Assembly: GCA_964573205.1 (NCBI GenBank)
Contig: CAZNIT010000031.1
Coordinates: 1 to 36,379, forward strand
Direction: 5' to 3'
DNA length: 36,379 nucleotides
Source: QNZT01 sp964573205
GTDB lineage: Bacteria > Campylobacterota > Campylobacteria > Campylobacterales > QNZT01
Part shown: positions 8,429 through 16,670 of the stretch, piece after piece
How positions within the stretch are numbered: the stretch's first letter is position 1
How the letters are laid out: each line of letters starts with the position of its first letter
Program-made: the position numbers and the translations under genes
Notes under the pieces: generated by a model
The model's database searches: none
What the model saw: the letters and a program-made list of their open reading frames with translations, nothing else
What the model was told of the DNA's origin: nothing

Positions 8429-8746
8429 ATGGGAAAATATGTAGAATTAACGAACGACAATTTTAAAGAGACGATAGCAAAAGGAGTGACTCTAGTTGAT
8501 TTTTGGGCTCCTTGGTGCGGACCTTGTCGTATGATAGCGCCGGTTATCGAAGAGTTGGCGGAGGATTTCGACGGTAAAGCGACTATTGCGAAAGTAAATA
8601 CCGACGAAGAGCAGGATATCGCTATTCAATACGGTATCAGATCGATTCCTACACTTCTATTCTTCAAAGACGGCGAGCTTGTTGACCAGATGGTCGGAGC
8701 GGCGGGAAAACAAGTGTTGGCGGATAAGATCGATTCGCTTTTATAA
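8429..8746 (+). CDS. trxA: Thioredoxin
   Basis: This is a full-length 105-aa thioredoxin with the redox site WAPWCGPCRM (Cys-Gly-Pro-Cys) and the cis-proline loop RSIPTLLFF. It reduces cytoplasmic protein disulfides and is itself reduced by the thioredoxin reductase encoded two genes downstream. CAGGAG lies just before the ATG. It is first in a run of six same-strand genes (trxA, a membrane-anchored unknown, trxB, dapB, purF, radical SAM) with gaps of 4 to 28 bases, so probably one operon. Confidence 0.97.
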   Translation: MGKYVELTNDNFKETIAKGVTLVDFWAPWCGPCRMIAPVIEELAEDFDGKATIAKVNTDEEQDIAIQYGIRSIPTLLFFKDGELVDQMVGAAGKQVLADKIDSLL

Positions 8747-8774
8747 TGGGAAGTTTTCATTTCGATAAGGGTAT

Positions 8775-9239
8775 GTGCGCTTGTTGAAAAGAACTTCGAA
8801 AAGAGGGAGTCCTTTCTCCCTCACTTACGTTTTTGCATCTTTTTTCGGCGCCTTGATGGTGGCCGGTGCCTTCGCCTACTATAACTATAAATTTTCAGAG
8901 TATAAATTTTTTGATTTTAAAGAGCATGTTTTTTATACCAAAAATGATATCTTCGTTCCTAAGTCGGAAAAATATACCGTGCTGATTTATAGCTCGAATA
9001 TGCAAAACGGTAAAGAAATTTCACAAAAACTGATAAAAAAAAATCCTATACTCGCAATTGATCTGTATCAAAAGAGATTTAAAGCAGAAGATAGTATGAT
9101 TGCGATTACCAGCGGTATGAATACGCTTTTAAAGTTTATACAACGCTTTAACATTTATGAAATCCCTTGTGCTTTTGAGATTGAAAGATTTAAAGATAAA
9201 AGATATAAACAAAATAGCCAAATAGAGATTGTAGAATAA
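8775..9239 (+). CDS. Membrane-anchored protein of unknown function between trxA and trxB
   Basis: About 154 aa if translation begins at GTG 8775; TTG 8781 or 8784 are alternatives, and AAGG at 8767-8770 is better spaced from the TTG pair. A basic N-terminus precedes one hydrophobic segment (about residues 17-36, VFASFFGALMVAGAFAYYNY), so it is probably anchored in the inner membrane with its C-terminus outside. The remainder is Lys-rich with alternating beta-like segments and only one Cys (near IPCAFEI), so it lacks a CxxC redox site. I do not recognise it. Its position inside a thioredoxin operon suggests, but does not show, a redox-linked envelope role. Confidence 0.75.
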   Translation: MRLLKRTSKRGSPFSLTYVFASFFGALMVAGAFAYYNYKFSEYKFFDFKEHVFYTKNDIFVPKSEKYTVLIYSSNMQNGKEISQKLIKKNPILAIDLYQKRFKAEDSMIAITSGMNTLLKFIQRFNIYEIPCAFEIERFKDKRYKQNSQIEIVE

Positions 9240-9254
9240 AAGAAGGAGAAACGT

Positions 9255-10181
9255 ATGCTCGATTTAGCGATAATAGGGGGAGGCCCCGCCGGTTTGACGG
9301 CCGGATTGTACGCGACAAGAGGAGGGCTCAAAAATGTTGTTATGTACGAGAAGGGAATGCCGGGCGGTCAGATAACACAAAGCAGCGAAATAGAAAACTA
9401 TCCCGGTATAAAAGATGTTCTTACGGGAATAGAGTTTATGCAGCCATGGCCTGAGCAATGTATGCGTTTTGGATTAAAACATGAAATGAAAGAGGTTTCA
9501 AGAGTTTCGAAAGATGAGGAGATTTTTATAATTCATATAGGTGAAAACGAAACGATAAAAGCGAAAAACGTTATCGTATGTACCGGTAGTACGCCCAAAA
9601 GAGCCGGTTTTGAAGGTGAAGACGAGTTTTACGGTAAAGGAGTTAGTAATTGCGCCACATGTGATGGCTTTTTTTATAAAGATAAAGAGGTAGCCGTACT
9701 TGGTGGTGGGGATACCGCACTTGAAGAGGCCATATATCTTTCGAACATATGCTCGAAAGTTTACGTTATACACAGAAGAGATCAATTTCGTGCAGCTCCG
9801 GCAACAGTTGAAAAAGTAAAAAATAATTCAAAGATAGAGCTAGTGTTAAATTCCGGTATCAAAAAAGTTTACGGTTCGGCTATGGGTGTTGACGGTGTGA
9901 TTACGGTGGACAAAGAGGGTAATGAAAGAGATCTTAAGGTTCCTGGAATTTTCGTCTTTGTCGGCATGAATGTCAACAATGATGTGTTAAGACAAGAGGA
10001 CGGAAGTTATCTTTGTGATTTAAACGAGTATGGGGAAGTGATCGTCGATCTTGGTATGAGAACTTCTCTAGAGGGGCTGTACGCCGCGGGAGATATTCGC
10101 ATAGAAGCTGCCAGACAAGTGGTATGTGCGGCGGGTGACGGAGCGGTAGCGGCCTTGCAAGTAGTGGCGAGAGAGCATTAA
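9255..10181 (+). CDS. trxB: Thioredoxin reductase
   Basis: The protein is 308 aa, a normal length. It has the FAD-binding GGGPAGLTAG near the N-terminus, the redox pair CATC at 133-136, the NADPH-binding GGGDTALEEA around 150-159, and the C-terminal FAD motif YAAGDIR. It transfers electrons from NADPH through FAD to the thioredoxin of trxA. AAGGAG lies immediately upstream of ATG 9255. Confidence 0.96.
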   Translation: MLDLAIIGGGPAGLTAGLYATRGGLKNVVMYEKGMPGGQITQSSEIENYPGIKDVLTGIEFMQPWPEQCMRFGLKHEMKEVSRVSKDEEIFIIHIGENETIKAKNVIVCTGSTPKRAGFEGEDEFYGKGVSNCATCDGFFYKDKEVAVLGGGDTALEEAIYLSNICSKVYVIHRRDQFRAAPATVEKVKNNSKIELVLNSGIKKVYGSAMGVDGVITVDKEGNERDLKVPGIFVFVGMNVNNDVLRQEDGSYLCDLNEYGEVIVDLGMRTSLEGLYAAGDIRIEAARQVVCAAGDGAVAALQVVAREH

Positions 10182-10204
10182 ATTCAAGAGGGAAAATAGA
10201 GAAA

Positions 10205-10975
10205 ATGATAAATATAGGTATTCATGGCGCAACGGGAAGAGTCGGAGAGCTTCTTATAAAAAATCTTCAAAACGACGAGGTCGCAAAAGCGGCGACGCTT
10301 CATGCGATAGAAGAGTTTAATATTACGGTACCTTCTTATTCGCTTATAACCAACGATACGAAAACTCTTCTTCAAAAGAGTGACGTCATAATAGATTTCA
10401 CAATTGCGGAAGGTACCGAAAAATTGTTGGAATGTGCGTTGGAATCTGATGCAAAGCCGTTAGTCATAGGTACGACGGGACTAAATAAACATCAGATAAA
10501 TCTCATGATGGAAGCATCCAAATATATGCCGATACTCTATGCGACCAATATGTCGCTAGGTGTGGCGATACTCAATAAACTTGCATATATGGCGAGTGAA
10601 GCTTTGAGCGATTTTGATGCCGAAATAGTCGAAATGCATCATCGATATAAAAAAGACGCTCCAAGCGGAACCGCTTTGACTTTAGCAGAACATGTCGCGG
10701 CGGCTAGAGGTCTTGAGTTAGATAAAGTTCGAGTCAGCGGCAGAGACGGAAATATTGGAGCAAGAAGTAAAGACGAAATTGCGGTGATGGCTCTAAGAGG
10801 GGGTGATATCGTAGGAAGGCATACGGTAGGGTTTTATAACGACGGAGAGTTTATAGAGCTAAATCATACCGCCACGAGTCGCGATACATTTGCAAAGGGA
10901 GCCATAAAAGCGGCAAAATGGCTTATAAAACAGCAAAACGGAATGTATAAAATAACAGATTGTCTGGGAATATAG
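10205..10975 (+). CDS. dapB: 4-hydroxy-tetrahydrodipicolinate reductase
   Basis: The protein is 256 aa. It has the N-terminal nucleotide-binding GATGRVG and the family signature EMHHRYKKDAPSGTA with the catalytic His and Lys. It carries out the second committed step of diaminopimelate/lysine synthesis, using NAD(P)H. The gene follows trxB by 23 bases and precedes purF by 9, so it is co-transcribed with them. Another enzyme of the aspartate pathway, asd, lies at 27537 in this window. Confidence 0.95.
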   Translation: MINIGIHGATGRVGELLIKNLQNDEVAKAATLHAIEEFNITVPSYSLITNDTKTLLQKSDVIIDFTIAEGTEKLLECALESDAKPLVIGTTGLNKHQINLMMEASKYMPILYATNMSLGVAILNKLAYMASEALSDFDAEIVEMHHRYKKDAPSGTALTLAEHVAAARGLELDKVRVSGRDGNIGARSKDEIAVMALRGGDIVGRHTVGFYNDGEFIELNHTATSRDTFAKGAIKAAKWLIKQQNGMYKITDCLGI

Positions 10976-10984
10976 GGGAAATAT

Positions 10985-12322
10985 ATGTGTGCAGTGGTCG
11001 GTGTATTCAATGTAAAAAACGCTTCAAAAGTAGCGTATTATGCGCTTTTTTCGATGCAGCACCGTGGACAAGAAGCTTCCGGGATCAGTTCCAGCGACGG
11101 TAAACATATCTATACGAGAAAAAGAAGAGGTCTGGTAACGGATGTGTTTTCCGATGAAGATACATTCGAGTTTTTAAAGGGTTCAAAAGCGATCGGCCAT
11201 AACCGATATTCTACGGCCGGTAGCAGTTCGATACTGGACGCCCAGCCGATAGCGGCGAAATATCTTCTTGGTGAAATCTCTATCGCTCATAACGGGAACC
11301 TTATCAATAAAGATGAAGTTAGAGAAAAACTTATAAAAGAGGGAGCTATTTTCCAATCTTATATGGATACCGAAAATATAATCCATCTTATCGCAAGAAG
11401 TCAAAAAGACAATCTTCAAGATCGTATTATCGAAGCGCTTGAAGAGATCAAAGGGGCATACTGTTTTGTAATTCAAAGTAGAACCAAAATGTTTGCCATT
11501 AGAGATAGATACGGTGTAAGACCTCTGGCACTCGGAGAGTTTGAGAACGGAGGATATATCGTCGCAAGCGAGACATGCGCTTTTGAGCTTGTGGGTGCAA
11601 AATTTTTAAGAGAGGTGAAGCCGGGCGAAATGTTGGTGTTTGAAAAGGGGATGAAGCCGAAGTCCATTCAACTCTATGAGCCCAAGCCAAGACCTTGTGC
11701 GTTCGAATATATCTATTTCGCAAGACCCGACAGCGTAATCGACGGTAAAAATGTTTATGAAAAAAGAATAGAGATGGGAAAGAGATTGGCGCGTGAGAAT
11801 CCTGTCGATGCCGATCTTGTTTTGCCGGTACCAGATAGTGGGGTGGCCGCCGCTTTGGGATACGCCGAAGAGAGCGGAATTCGTTTTGAAAATGCGATAG
11901 TAAGAAATCATTATGTCGGAAGAACTTTCATAGAGCCCATTCAGGAGATGAGAGATTTGAAAGTCAGACTTAAACTATCTCCGATAAAATCGGTCATAAA
12001 CGGCAAAAGAGTCGTTATTATCGATGACTCATTGGTTCGCGGAACGACATCGAAACAGATAGTGAAAATGCTTAAAGATGCGGGAGCTAAAGAAGTTCAC
12101 TTCAAGCTTGCTTCTCCTCAGATAAAACATCCTTGCCGTTACGGTATAGATACTCCTAGTTACGAGGAGCTTATCAGTGCGAATATGAGCGATGAAGAGA
12201 TCAGAAGATATATCGGTGCGGATTCACTTTCGTTTTTATCGCTCGAAGGTTTGATCGACAGTTTAGGACGCGAAACGAAATACTCTCTTGTCAGTTTCGA
12301 CGGACAATATTTTATTCAGTAG
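10985..12322 (+). CDS. purF: Amidophosphoribosyltransferase
   Basis: The protein is 445 aa and catalyses the first step of purine synthesis, making phosphoribosylamine from PRPP and glutamine. It starts MCAVVGVF, so removal of Met exposes the nucleophilic Cys2 without a propeptide. The Ntn glutaminase part includes MQHRGQEASG and HNGNL; the phosphoribosyltransferase part has the PRPP loop VVIIDDSLVRGTT (343-355). Cys238 and Cys384 sit where Bacillus-type PurF has two of its four Fe-S ligands, but the C-terminal CxxC is replaced by YSLVSFDG, so a classical 4Fe-4S cluster is unlikely. Confidence 0.95.
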   Translation: MCAVVGVFNVKNASKVAYYALFSMQHRGQEASGISSSDGKHIYTRKRRGLVTDVFSDEDTFEFLKGSKAIGHNRYSTAGSSSILDAQPIAAKYLLGEISIAHNGNLINKDEVREKLIKEGAIFQSYMDTENIIHLIARSQKDNLQDRIIEALEEIKGAYCFVIQSRTKMFAIRDRYGVRPLALGEFENGGYIVASETCAFELVGAKFLREVKPGEMLVFEKGMKPKSIQLYEPKPRPCAFEYIYFARPDSVIDGKNVYEKRIEMGKRLARENPVDADLVLPVPDSGVAAALGYAEESGIRFENAIVRNHYVGRTFIEPIQEMRDLKVRLKLSPIKSVINGKRVVIIDDSLVRGTTSKQIVKMLKDAGAKEVHFKLASPQIKHPCRYGIDTPSYEELISANMSDEEIRRYIGADSLSFLSLEGLIDSLGRETKYSLVSFDGQYFIQ

Positions 12323-12326
12323 CTAT

Positions 12327-13283
12327 ATGAGAGAAATTTTAACTGCGGGGCGTTATTTTCGCCGAAAATTTAGAGAACAAGTTTATAAAGTTCCGATTTC
12401 CATTTTCGGTTTCACCTGTCCGAATATCGACGGTAAAGTCGCTAGAGGCGGGTGTAGCTTTTGCGAAAACGAATCATTCAGTCCAAATTTATCGCAAAAA
12501 TCGTCAAGAAAGTTCTATCTAAATCCGGATTCGGGGTACAATCCGTTTCTTCAAAAACAGATCGAGCAAGTTAGAGATCAGTATAGATATACGAAAATAA
12601 AATTAGAAAAAAAATTCGGTGCGAAAAAATTTATCGCCTATTTTCAATCTTTTACAAATACCTACGCTCCGATGGATACGCTAAAGGCTCTTTATGAAGA
12701 GGCACTTTTACGGGAAGACTGTATAGGTCTTAGTATAGGTACGAGAACCGATAGCGTAAATGACGAAGTTTTACAATATTTGGCAAAACTGTCAAAAGAG
12801 AAAGAGATATGGATAGAGTACGGGATACAAAGCGTTTATGATAAAACTCTCGAAGCGATCAATAGAGGTCATGGCGTCGAGAATATGAAAGAGTGGATTG
12901 TTAAGAGCAAGGAGTATGGTCTTAATGTTTGCGGTCATCTGATATTCGGACTTCCTGGCGAAGATCGCGGTATGATGCTTGATAGCGTCGAAGCTTCGGT
13001 TAAGATGAAAGTTGACTCGTTGAAGATTCATCCGATGTACGTTACGGAAAATACGGCTTTGGCTATCGATTATAAAAGGGGAAAGTTCACTCCGATCACT
13101 CAAAAGGAGTATATCGAAACGTTGATCGAGGCGTTTGATATAATTCCTCAAAATATCATGATTCAAAGAGTGACCGCCGGAATCGACGACGCTTCTCTTA
13201 TCGCTCCGTTATGGTGTAAAAATAAACATACTCAGATGAAAAATATTCGTGAAGCGTTTTTGAAAAAAGGTTTGATTTATTAG
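12327..13283 (+). CDS. Radical SAM protein, TIGR01212/YhcC-like
   Basis: About 318 aa from ATG 12327, four bases after the purF stop. An upstream in-frame start at 12288 would overlap the end of purF and adds an unconserved-looking leader, so I prefer 12327. The cluster motif is C-x11-GCSFC, the long spacing of the TIGR01212 radical SAM family rather than the usual CxxxCxxC. Other features are FQSFTNTYAP, IGTRTDS and CGHLIFGLPGE. The exact substrate of this widespread family is not something I can state. The C-terminus is intact. Confidence 0.88.
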   Translation: MREILTAGRYFRRKFREQVYKVPISIFGFTCPNIDGKVARGGCSFCENESFSPNLSQKSSRKFYLNPDSGYNPFLQKQIEQVRDQYRYTKIKLEKKFGAKKFIAYFQSFTNTYAPMDTLKALYEEALLREDCIGLSIGTRTDSVNDEVLQYLAKLSKEKEIWIEYGIQSVYDKTLEAINRGHGVENMKEWIVKSKEYGLNVCGHLIFGLPGEDRGMMLDSVEASVKMKVDSLKIHPMYVTENTALAIDYKRGKFTPITQKEYIETLIEAFDIIPQNIMIQRVTAGIDDASLIAPLWCKNKHTQMKNIREAFLKKGLIY

Positions 13284-13303
13284 AGTATATATGATAATCA
13301 TGA

Positions 13304-13309
13304 TAAAAT
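13304..13309 (+). promoter_or_regulatory. Candidate -10 box for fabI
   Basis: ATGATAAAATA is positioned 28 bases before the fabI ATG, giving a leader of about 20 nt with CAGGAG at 13324-13329. It lies in the 53-base gap after the radical SAM gene, so fabI can be transcribed independently. Confidence 0.5.
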
Positions 13310-13336
13310 AATTCAATTTATTTCAGGAGATTTTTG

Positions 13337-14158
13337 ATGTTTATGAAGGGCAAAAAAGGGCTTGTCGTCGGTATAGCCAATAACAAATCGATAGCTTACG
13401 GAATTGCGAAAGCATGTCATTTACAGGGTGCTGAACTTGCGTTTACCTATTTGAACGATTCGATAAAAAAGAGAGTCGATCCTATAGCTAAAGAGTTCGG
13501 AAGCGATAAAGTATATAAACTTGACGTTACCGATGACGATGATTTGACTCGATTAACCGAAAGTATAAAAAACGGTTTCGGGGAAATAGATTTTATAGTT
13601 CATTCCGTAGCTTTCGCGCCGAGAAGATCTCTTGAAGGAAGTTATCTTGATACGTTAAGAGATGATTTCGCATTGGCTATGGATACCTCGGTATATTCGC
13701 TTCTAGCGCTTTGCAGAGCTTGTGAAAGCGTATTGAACGACAACTCTTCGATTTTGACACTAAGTTATCTGGGTGGTCCAAAATACGTTCCAAATTACAA
13801 TGTTATGGGAGTTGCGAAAGCTGCGCTTGAAGCGAGTGTGCGTTATTTGGCCGTCGATCTGGGAGTGAGAGGTATCAGAGTGAATGCAATCAGCGCAGGT
13901 CCCATCAAGACGCTTGCCGCAAGCGGTATAGGGGATTTTAAAAATATATTAAATTGGAACGAGGTCAACTCTCCGCTTAAGAAAAATGTTACGATCGATG
14001 AGGTTGGAAATAGCGGAATGTATCTTTTAAGCGATCTCTCAAAAGGCGTAACCGGAGAAATACACTATGTTGACGCGGGATACAATATAATGGGAATGTG
14101 TGCGGTAGAAAGAGATGAGAACGGACAGATCGCCATATGCTGGGATCGCCGAAAATAG
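13337..14158 (+). CDS. fabI: Enoyl-[acyl-carrier-protein] reductase (NADH)
   Basis: 273 aa from ATG 13337, seven bases after CAGGAG; ATG 13343 is possible. It is an atypical short-chain dehydrogenase with VGIANNKSIAYGIA as the nucleotide-binding loop. The catalytic residues fit E. coli FabI: Tyr144 (LSYLGG), Tyr154 and Lys161 (NYNVMGVAK). It performs the last reduction of each fatty-acid elongation cycle and is the class targeted by triclosan-type inhibitors. The downstream permease begins 3 bases after its stop. Confidence 0.96.
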   Translation: MFMKGKKGLVVGIANNKSIAYGIAKACHLQGAELAFTYLNDSIKKRVDPIAKEFGSDKVYKLDVTDDDDLTRLTESIKNGFGEIDFIVHSVAFAPRRSLEGSYLDTLRDDFALAMDTSVYSLLALCRACESVLNDNSSILTLSYLGGPKYVPNYNVMGVAKAALEASVRYLAVDLGVRGIRVNAISAGPIKTLAASGIGDFKNILNWNEVNSPLKKNVTIDEVGNSGMYLLSDLSKGVTGEIHYVDAGYNIMGMCAVERDENGQIAICWDRRK

Positions 14159-14161
14159 TAT

Positions 14162-15118
14162 ATGAGGCAATTCGCTCGAAAACTGCTCTATGTAGCGTTG
14201 ATGCTTTTTATCATCTCACTTATTTCATTCATAGCGATTCACGCCGCTCCAAATTCATTTTTTGCGAGTGGTGAATTAAATCCGAACATTACAAAAGAGT
14301 CTATCGATCATTTAAAAGAGGTTTACGGGCTTGACCGCCCGCTTTATGTACAATTTTTTTCCTGGTTGCGGGCTATGTTGCATTTTGATTTCGGCATCTC
14401 TTTTGCCAGCGGTAAACCGGTCAAAGATGAGATACTCTCAAGAATACCCATTACATTGATTATTAACGGCGTTTCTATGTTGTTTATATTCGTCATCTCC
14501 TTATATTTGGGTATAAAGAGCGCTTTGAAATCCGGAGCTTCGTTCGATAGAAATTTGAAAAGATTCTCTTTGATAAGTTATTCGGTACCGTCGTTTTATC
14601 TCGCGCTTCTTCTTATAATCTTTTTTTCGGTAAATTTGGGATGGTTTCCGATTTCCGGACTTGAGTCGATAGAACCCAAAGAGGGAGTGATGAAATTTTT
14701 GGATCAAGCTTGGCATCTTGTTTTGCCTATTTTCGTGATAGTTTTCGGTGGAGTCGGATCTCTTGTGATGTATGTCAGAAGTCTGACGATAGATATCTTA
14801 AAAAGTGATTATATATTTTTCGCCAAAGCAAGAGGAGTCGATGAAAAGAGCATATTAAGAAGATATATACTTCCAAATCTATCACCGCCTATCATAACGA
14901 TGCTCGGACTTTCTCTTCCGGGACTGATCGGAGGTAGTGTGATTTTGGAGTCGATATTTGCCATCGACGGCATGGGACTTTTATTTTACCAAAGTGCTAT
15001 GAGTCGTGACTATCCGGTGATAATGGGAATTTTGATCATATCGGCTTTTTTAACTTTGATCGGAAATATTGTGGCGGATTTAGTTCTGCTTAAACTAAAT
15101 CCATATTTTAAAAGATAA
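14162..15118 (+). CDS. ABC transporter permease, OppB/DppB type
   Basis: 318 aa with a typical OppB/DppB N-terminus (first membrane segment, then GLDRPLYVQFFSWLRAMLHF and DFGISFASGKPV). Six membrane segments are apparent, and the EAA loop (KARGVDEKSILRRYILPN) is the contact for an ATPase. The final part, GGSVILESIFAIDGMGLLF, is a family signature. The cargo is probably oligopeptide, dipeptide or nickel, but no binding protein, second permease or ATPase gene is adjacent. It lies just after fabI and converges on nusA with 3 bases between the stops. Confidence 0.9.
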   Translation: MRQFARKLLYVALMLFIISLISFIAIHAAPNSFFASGELNPNITKESIDHLKEVYGLDRPLYVQFFSWLRAMLHFDFGISFASGKPVKDEILSRIPITLIINGVSMLFIFVISLYLGIKSALKSGASFDRNLKRFSLISYSVPSFYLALLLIIFFSVNLGWFPISGLESIEPKEGVMKFLDQAWHLVLPIFVIVFGGVGSLVMYVRSLTIDILKSDYIFFAKARGVDEKSILRRYILPNLSPPIITMLGLSLPGLIGGSVILESIFAIDGMGLLFYQSAMSRDYPVIMGILIISAFLTLIGNIVADLVLLKLNPYFKR

Positions 15119-15121
15119 CTT

Positions 15122-16246
15122 TTAATCTCCGAAGAGAGCTTTTAGTGCGTCGGGATTGCTTTGAGTATTTTCTTGATCGTTTTCGTCGCCTGATGAAGTT
15201 CCTCCAAGTTCGACAAGTTCTATTTCAAAACCGGTCAACATCGATGCTAGACGGATATTTATACCGCTTTTTCCTATGGCTTTTGATTTTTGGTCGGCAG
15301 GGAGTGTAACTATCGCTTTTTCTCCCTCGATTCTTACCGCGGAGATTATTGCCGGAGACATTGCTCTGGCGATAAATTTTTCCGGAATGGAGCTATATTC
15401 TATGCAGTCAATGTTCTCTCCGTGCAGTTCTTGACTTACCGCATTTATTCTTACCCCTTTTGTTCCTACGGTAGCACCTACGGGATCTACATTCGGGGTT
15501 ACGGCTGAGAGCGCGATTTTCGCTCTCTCACCCGGAATTCTAGCGCATGAGTGGATGATGACGAGTTCATCTTTTATCTCAGGTACTTGAAGTTCAAGTA
15601 ATTTTTCCAAAAATTTAGGAGAGGTTCTTGATACCTCTATCTGCATTCCGAGTTTTTTATCTATATATACGCGTCTTATTACCGATTTTACGGTATCGCC
15701 CGGTTTAAATTTCTCACCTTTTATACGGCTTTTCATAGGAAGGACGGCACGAACTTCGCGATACTCTAAAAATGTATTTTCGTTCGAATCCACGCTTGTA
15801 ACCGGAGCGCTTATGAGCTCGCCGATCTTCTCTTTGTATTTTCCGAAGATATTTTGTTCAAGAAGTCTTTGAATATGATATTCAAGTTCCCTATAAAGTA
15901 TTGCGGCGGCGGTTCTTCCCATATTGTCAAGGCTTAGTTGATAGGTGATCTCATCATCGATCTCGACATCTTCGTCGGCCTCTTTGGCTTCGCTTATAGC
16001 GATAAATTTTTCACACTCGTCATCGTTTTGAGAGAGTCTTTCATCGTCGTCGGCAACAACGAGAACTTTTTGGAAAAGTGTAAGTTCTTTATTTTTTTCG
16101 TCTATATGTACGGCATAATCATAGTTTTCACCAAATACTTTTTCCGCCGTTTTTATAAGTGCGGTCGAAACCGCCTCTTTCGCCTCGCTGATCTTAAGCC
16201 CTTTTTCATGCGCAATAGACTCTATTATATTAATAATCTTTTCCAC
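15122..16246 (-). CDS. nusA: Transcription termination/antitermination factor NusA
   Basis: 374 aa from a GTG at 16246 with GGAG ten bases upstream; the frame is open further upstream, but the added residues are unlike NusA. The order is N-terminal RNA-polymerase-binding domain (about 1-125), S1 domain (about 130-200), then two KH domains (DPVGATVGTKGVRINAV; KAIGKSGINIRLAS). It has the short form, without the acidic C-terminal repeats of gammaproteobacterial NusA. It modulates pausing, termination and antitermination. A TATAAT-like box on the minus strand at 16317-16322 is its probable -10. Confidence 0.96.
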   Translation of the reverse strand: MEKIINIIESIAHEKGLKISEAKEAVSTALIKTAEKVFGENYDYAVHIDEKNKELTLFQKVLVVADDDERLSQNDDECEKFIAISEAKEADEDVEIDDEITYQLSLDNMGRTAAAILYRELEYHIQRLLEQNIFGKYKEKIGELISAPVTSVDSNENTFLEYREVRAVLPMKSRIKGEKFKPGDTVKSVIRRVYIDKKLGMQIEVSRTSPKFLEKLLELQVPEIKDELVIIHSCARIPGERAKIALSAVTPNVDPVGATVGTKGVRINAVSQELHGENIDCIEYSSIPEKFIARAMSPAIISAVRIEGEKAIVTLPADQKSKAIGKSGINIRLASMLTGFEIELVELGGTSSGDENDQENTQSNPDALKALFGD

Positions 16247-16316
16247 TTTTTTGCCGCTCCTTATTTTTGTTAAATGATAGTAGTGTGTGATTTTGCCGCT
16301 TATTAGTAGGAAAAGC

Positions 16317-16322
16317 ATTATA
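16317..16322 (-). promoter_or_regulatory. Candidate -10 box for nusA
   Basis: TATAAT on the minus strand, about 70 bases upstream of the GTG start of nusA, with a leader of about 64 nt. It sits back to back with the promoter of the miaB operon. Confidence 0.4.
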
Positions 16323-16384
16323 GTTAAAACTCCCTTAAGTTTAGCTGTACTTTTTACTTAATAGATTATTTATACAAATAGTGA

Positions 16385-16390
16385 TATACT
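16385..16390 (+). promoter_or_regulatory. Candidate -10 box for the HP0268-miaB operon
   Basis: GATATACT (hexamer TATACT) is 29 bases before the chosen ATG at 16420, with AAGGG at 16408-16412 in the short leader. Confidence 0.45.
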
Positions 16391-16419
16391 CTTAGATTAA
16401 ATTATTTAAGGGTATGTTT

Positions 16420-16662
16420 ATGACGTTAAAATTGGCAAAGCATGACAAAAATGCTAAGCAAAAAACAATAAAATTAGAAGATATTGCAAAAGAGATAGAG
16501 AAGTCGGGTCAAAAGATTTTCTATTTCGATCAAAATAATGCCCATAAAGATCTTGTCGCGTTAGTCGATTTTTTTGAAGAGAAGGGGTATAGCGTCTATC
16601 TTAGAGAGGTAAAATTCGGTCTTGACGAAAACGACTATCTTTATGAAGTTCATATTTTATAA
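16420..16662 (+). CDS. HP0268-family small protein (putative nuclease)
   Basis: 80 aa from ATG 16420; the earlier in-frame ATG at 16414 is only about 2 bases from the AAGGG, so it is disfavoured. The protein resembles H. pylori HP0268, also about 80 aa: conserved parts are IFYFDQNNAHKDLVALVDFF, EEKGYSVYL and the C-terminal DYLYEVHIL. HP0268 has been reported to nick DNA and cleave RNA, but a cellular role is not settled. As in H. pylori, it lies directly before miaB, here 8 bases upstream, at the head of the operon. Confidence 0.85.
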   Translation: MTLKLAKHDKNAKQKTIKLEDIAKEIEKSGQKIFYFDQNNAHKDLVALVDFFEEKGYSVYLREVKFGLDENDYLYEVHIL

Positions 16663-16670
16663 GGAACATT

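Noticed and set aside
13288..13315. Possible Fur box before fabI (ATGATAATCATGATAAAAT).
   Set aside because: Only a loose match to the Fur consensus, and most of it is explained by the -10 box; not enough support.
15938..16273. Plus-strand 111-codon ORF.
   Set aside because: Antisense to nusA, no Shine-Dalgarno, composition typical of a shadow frame.
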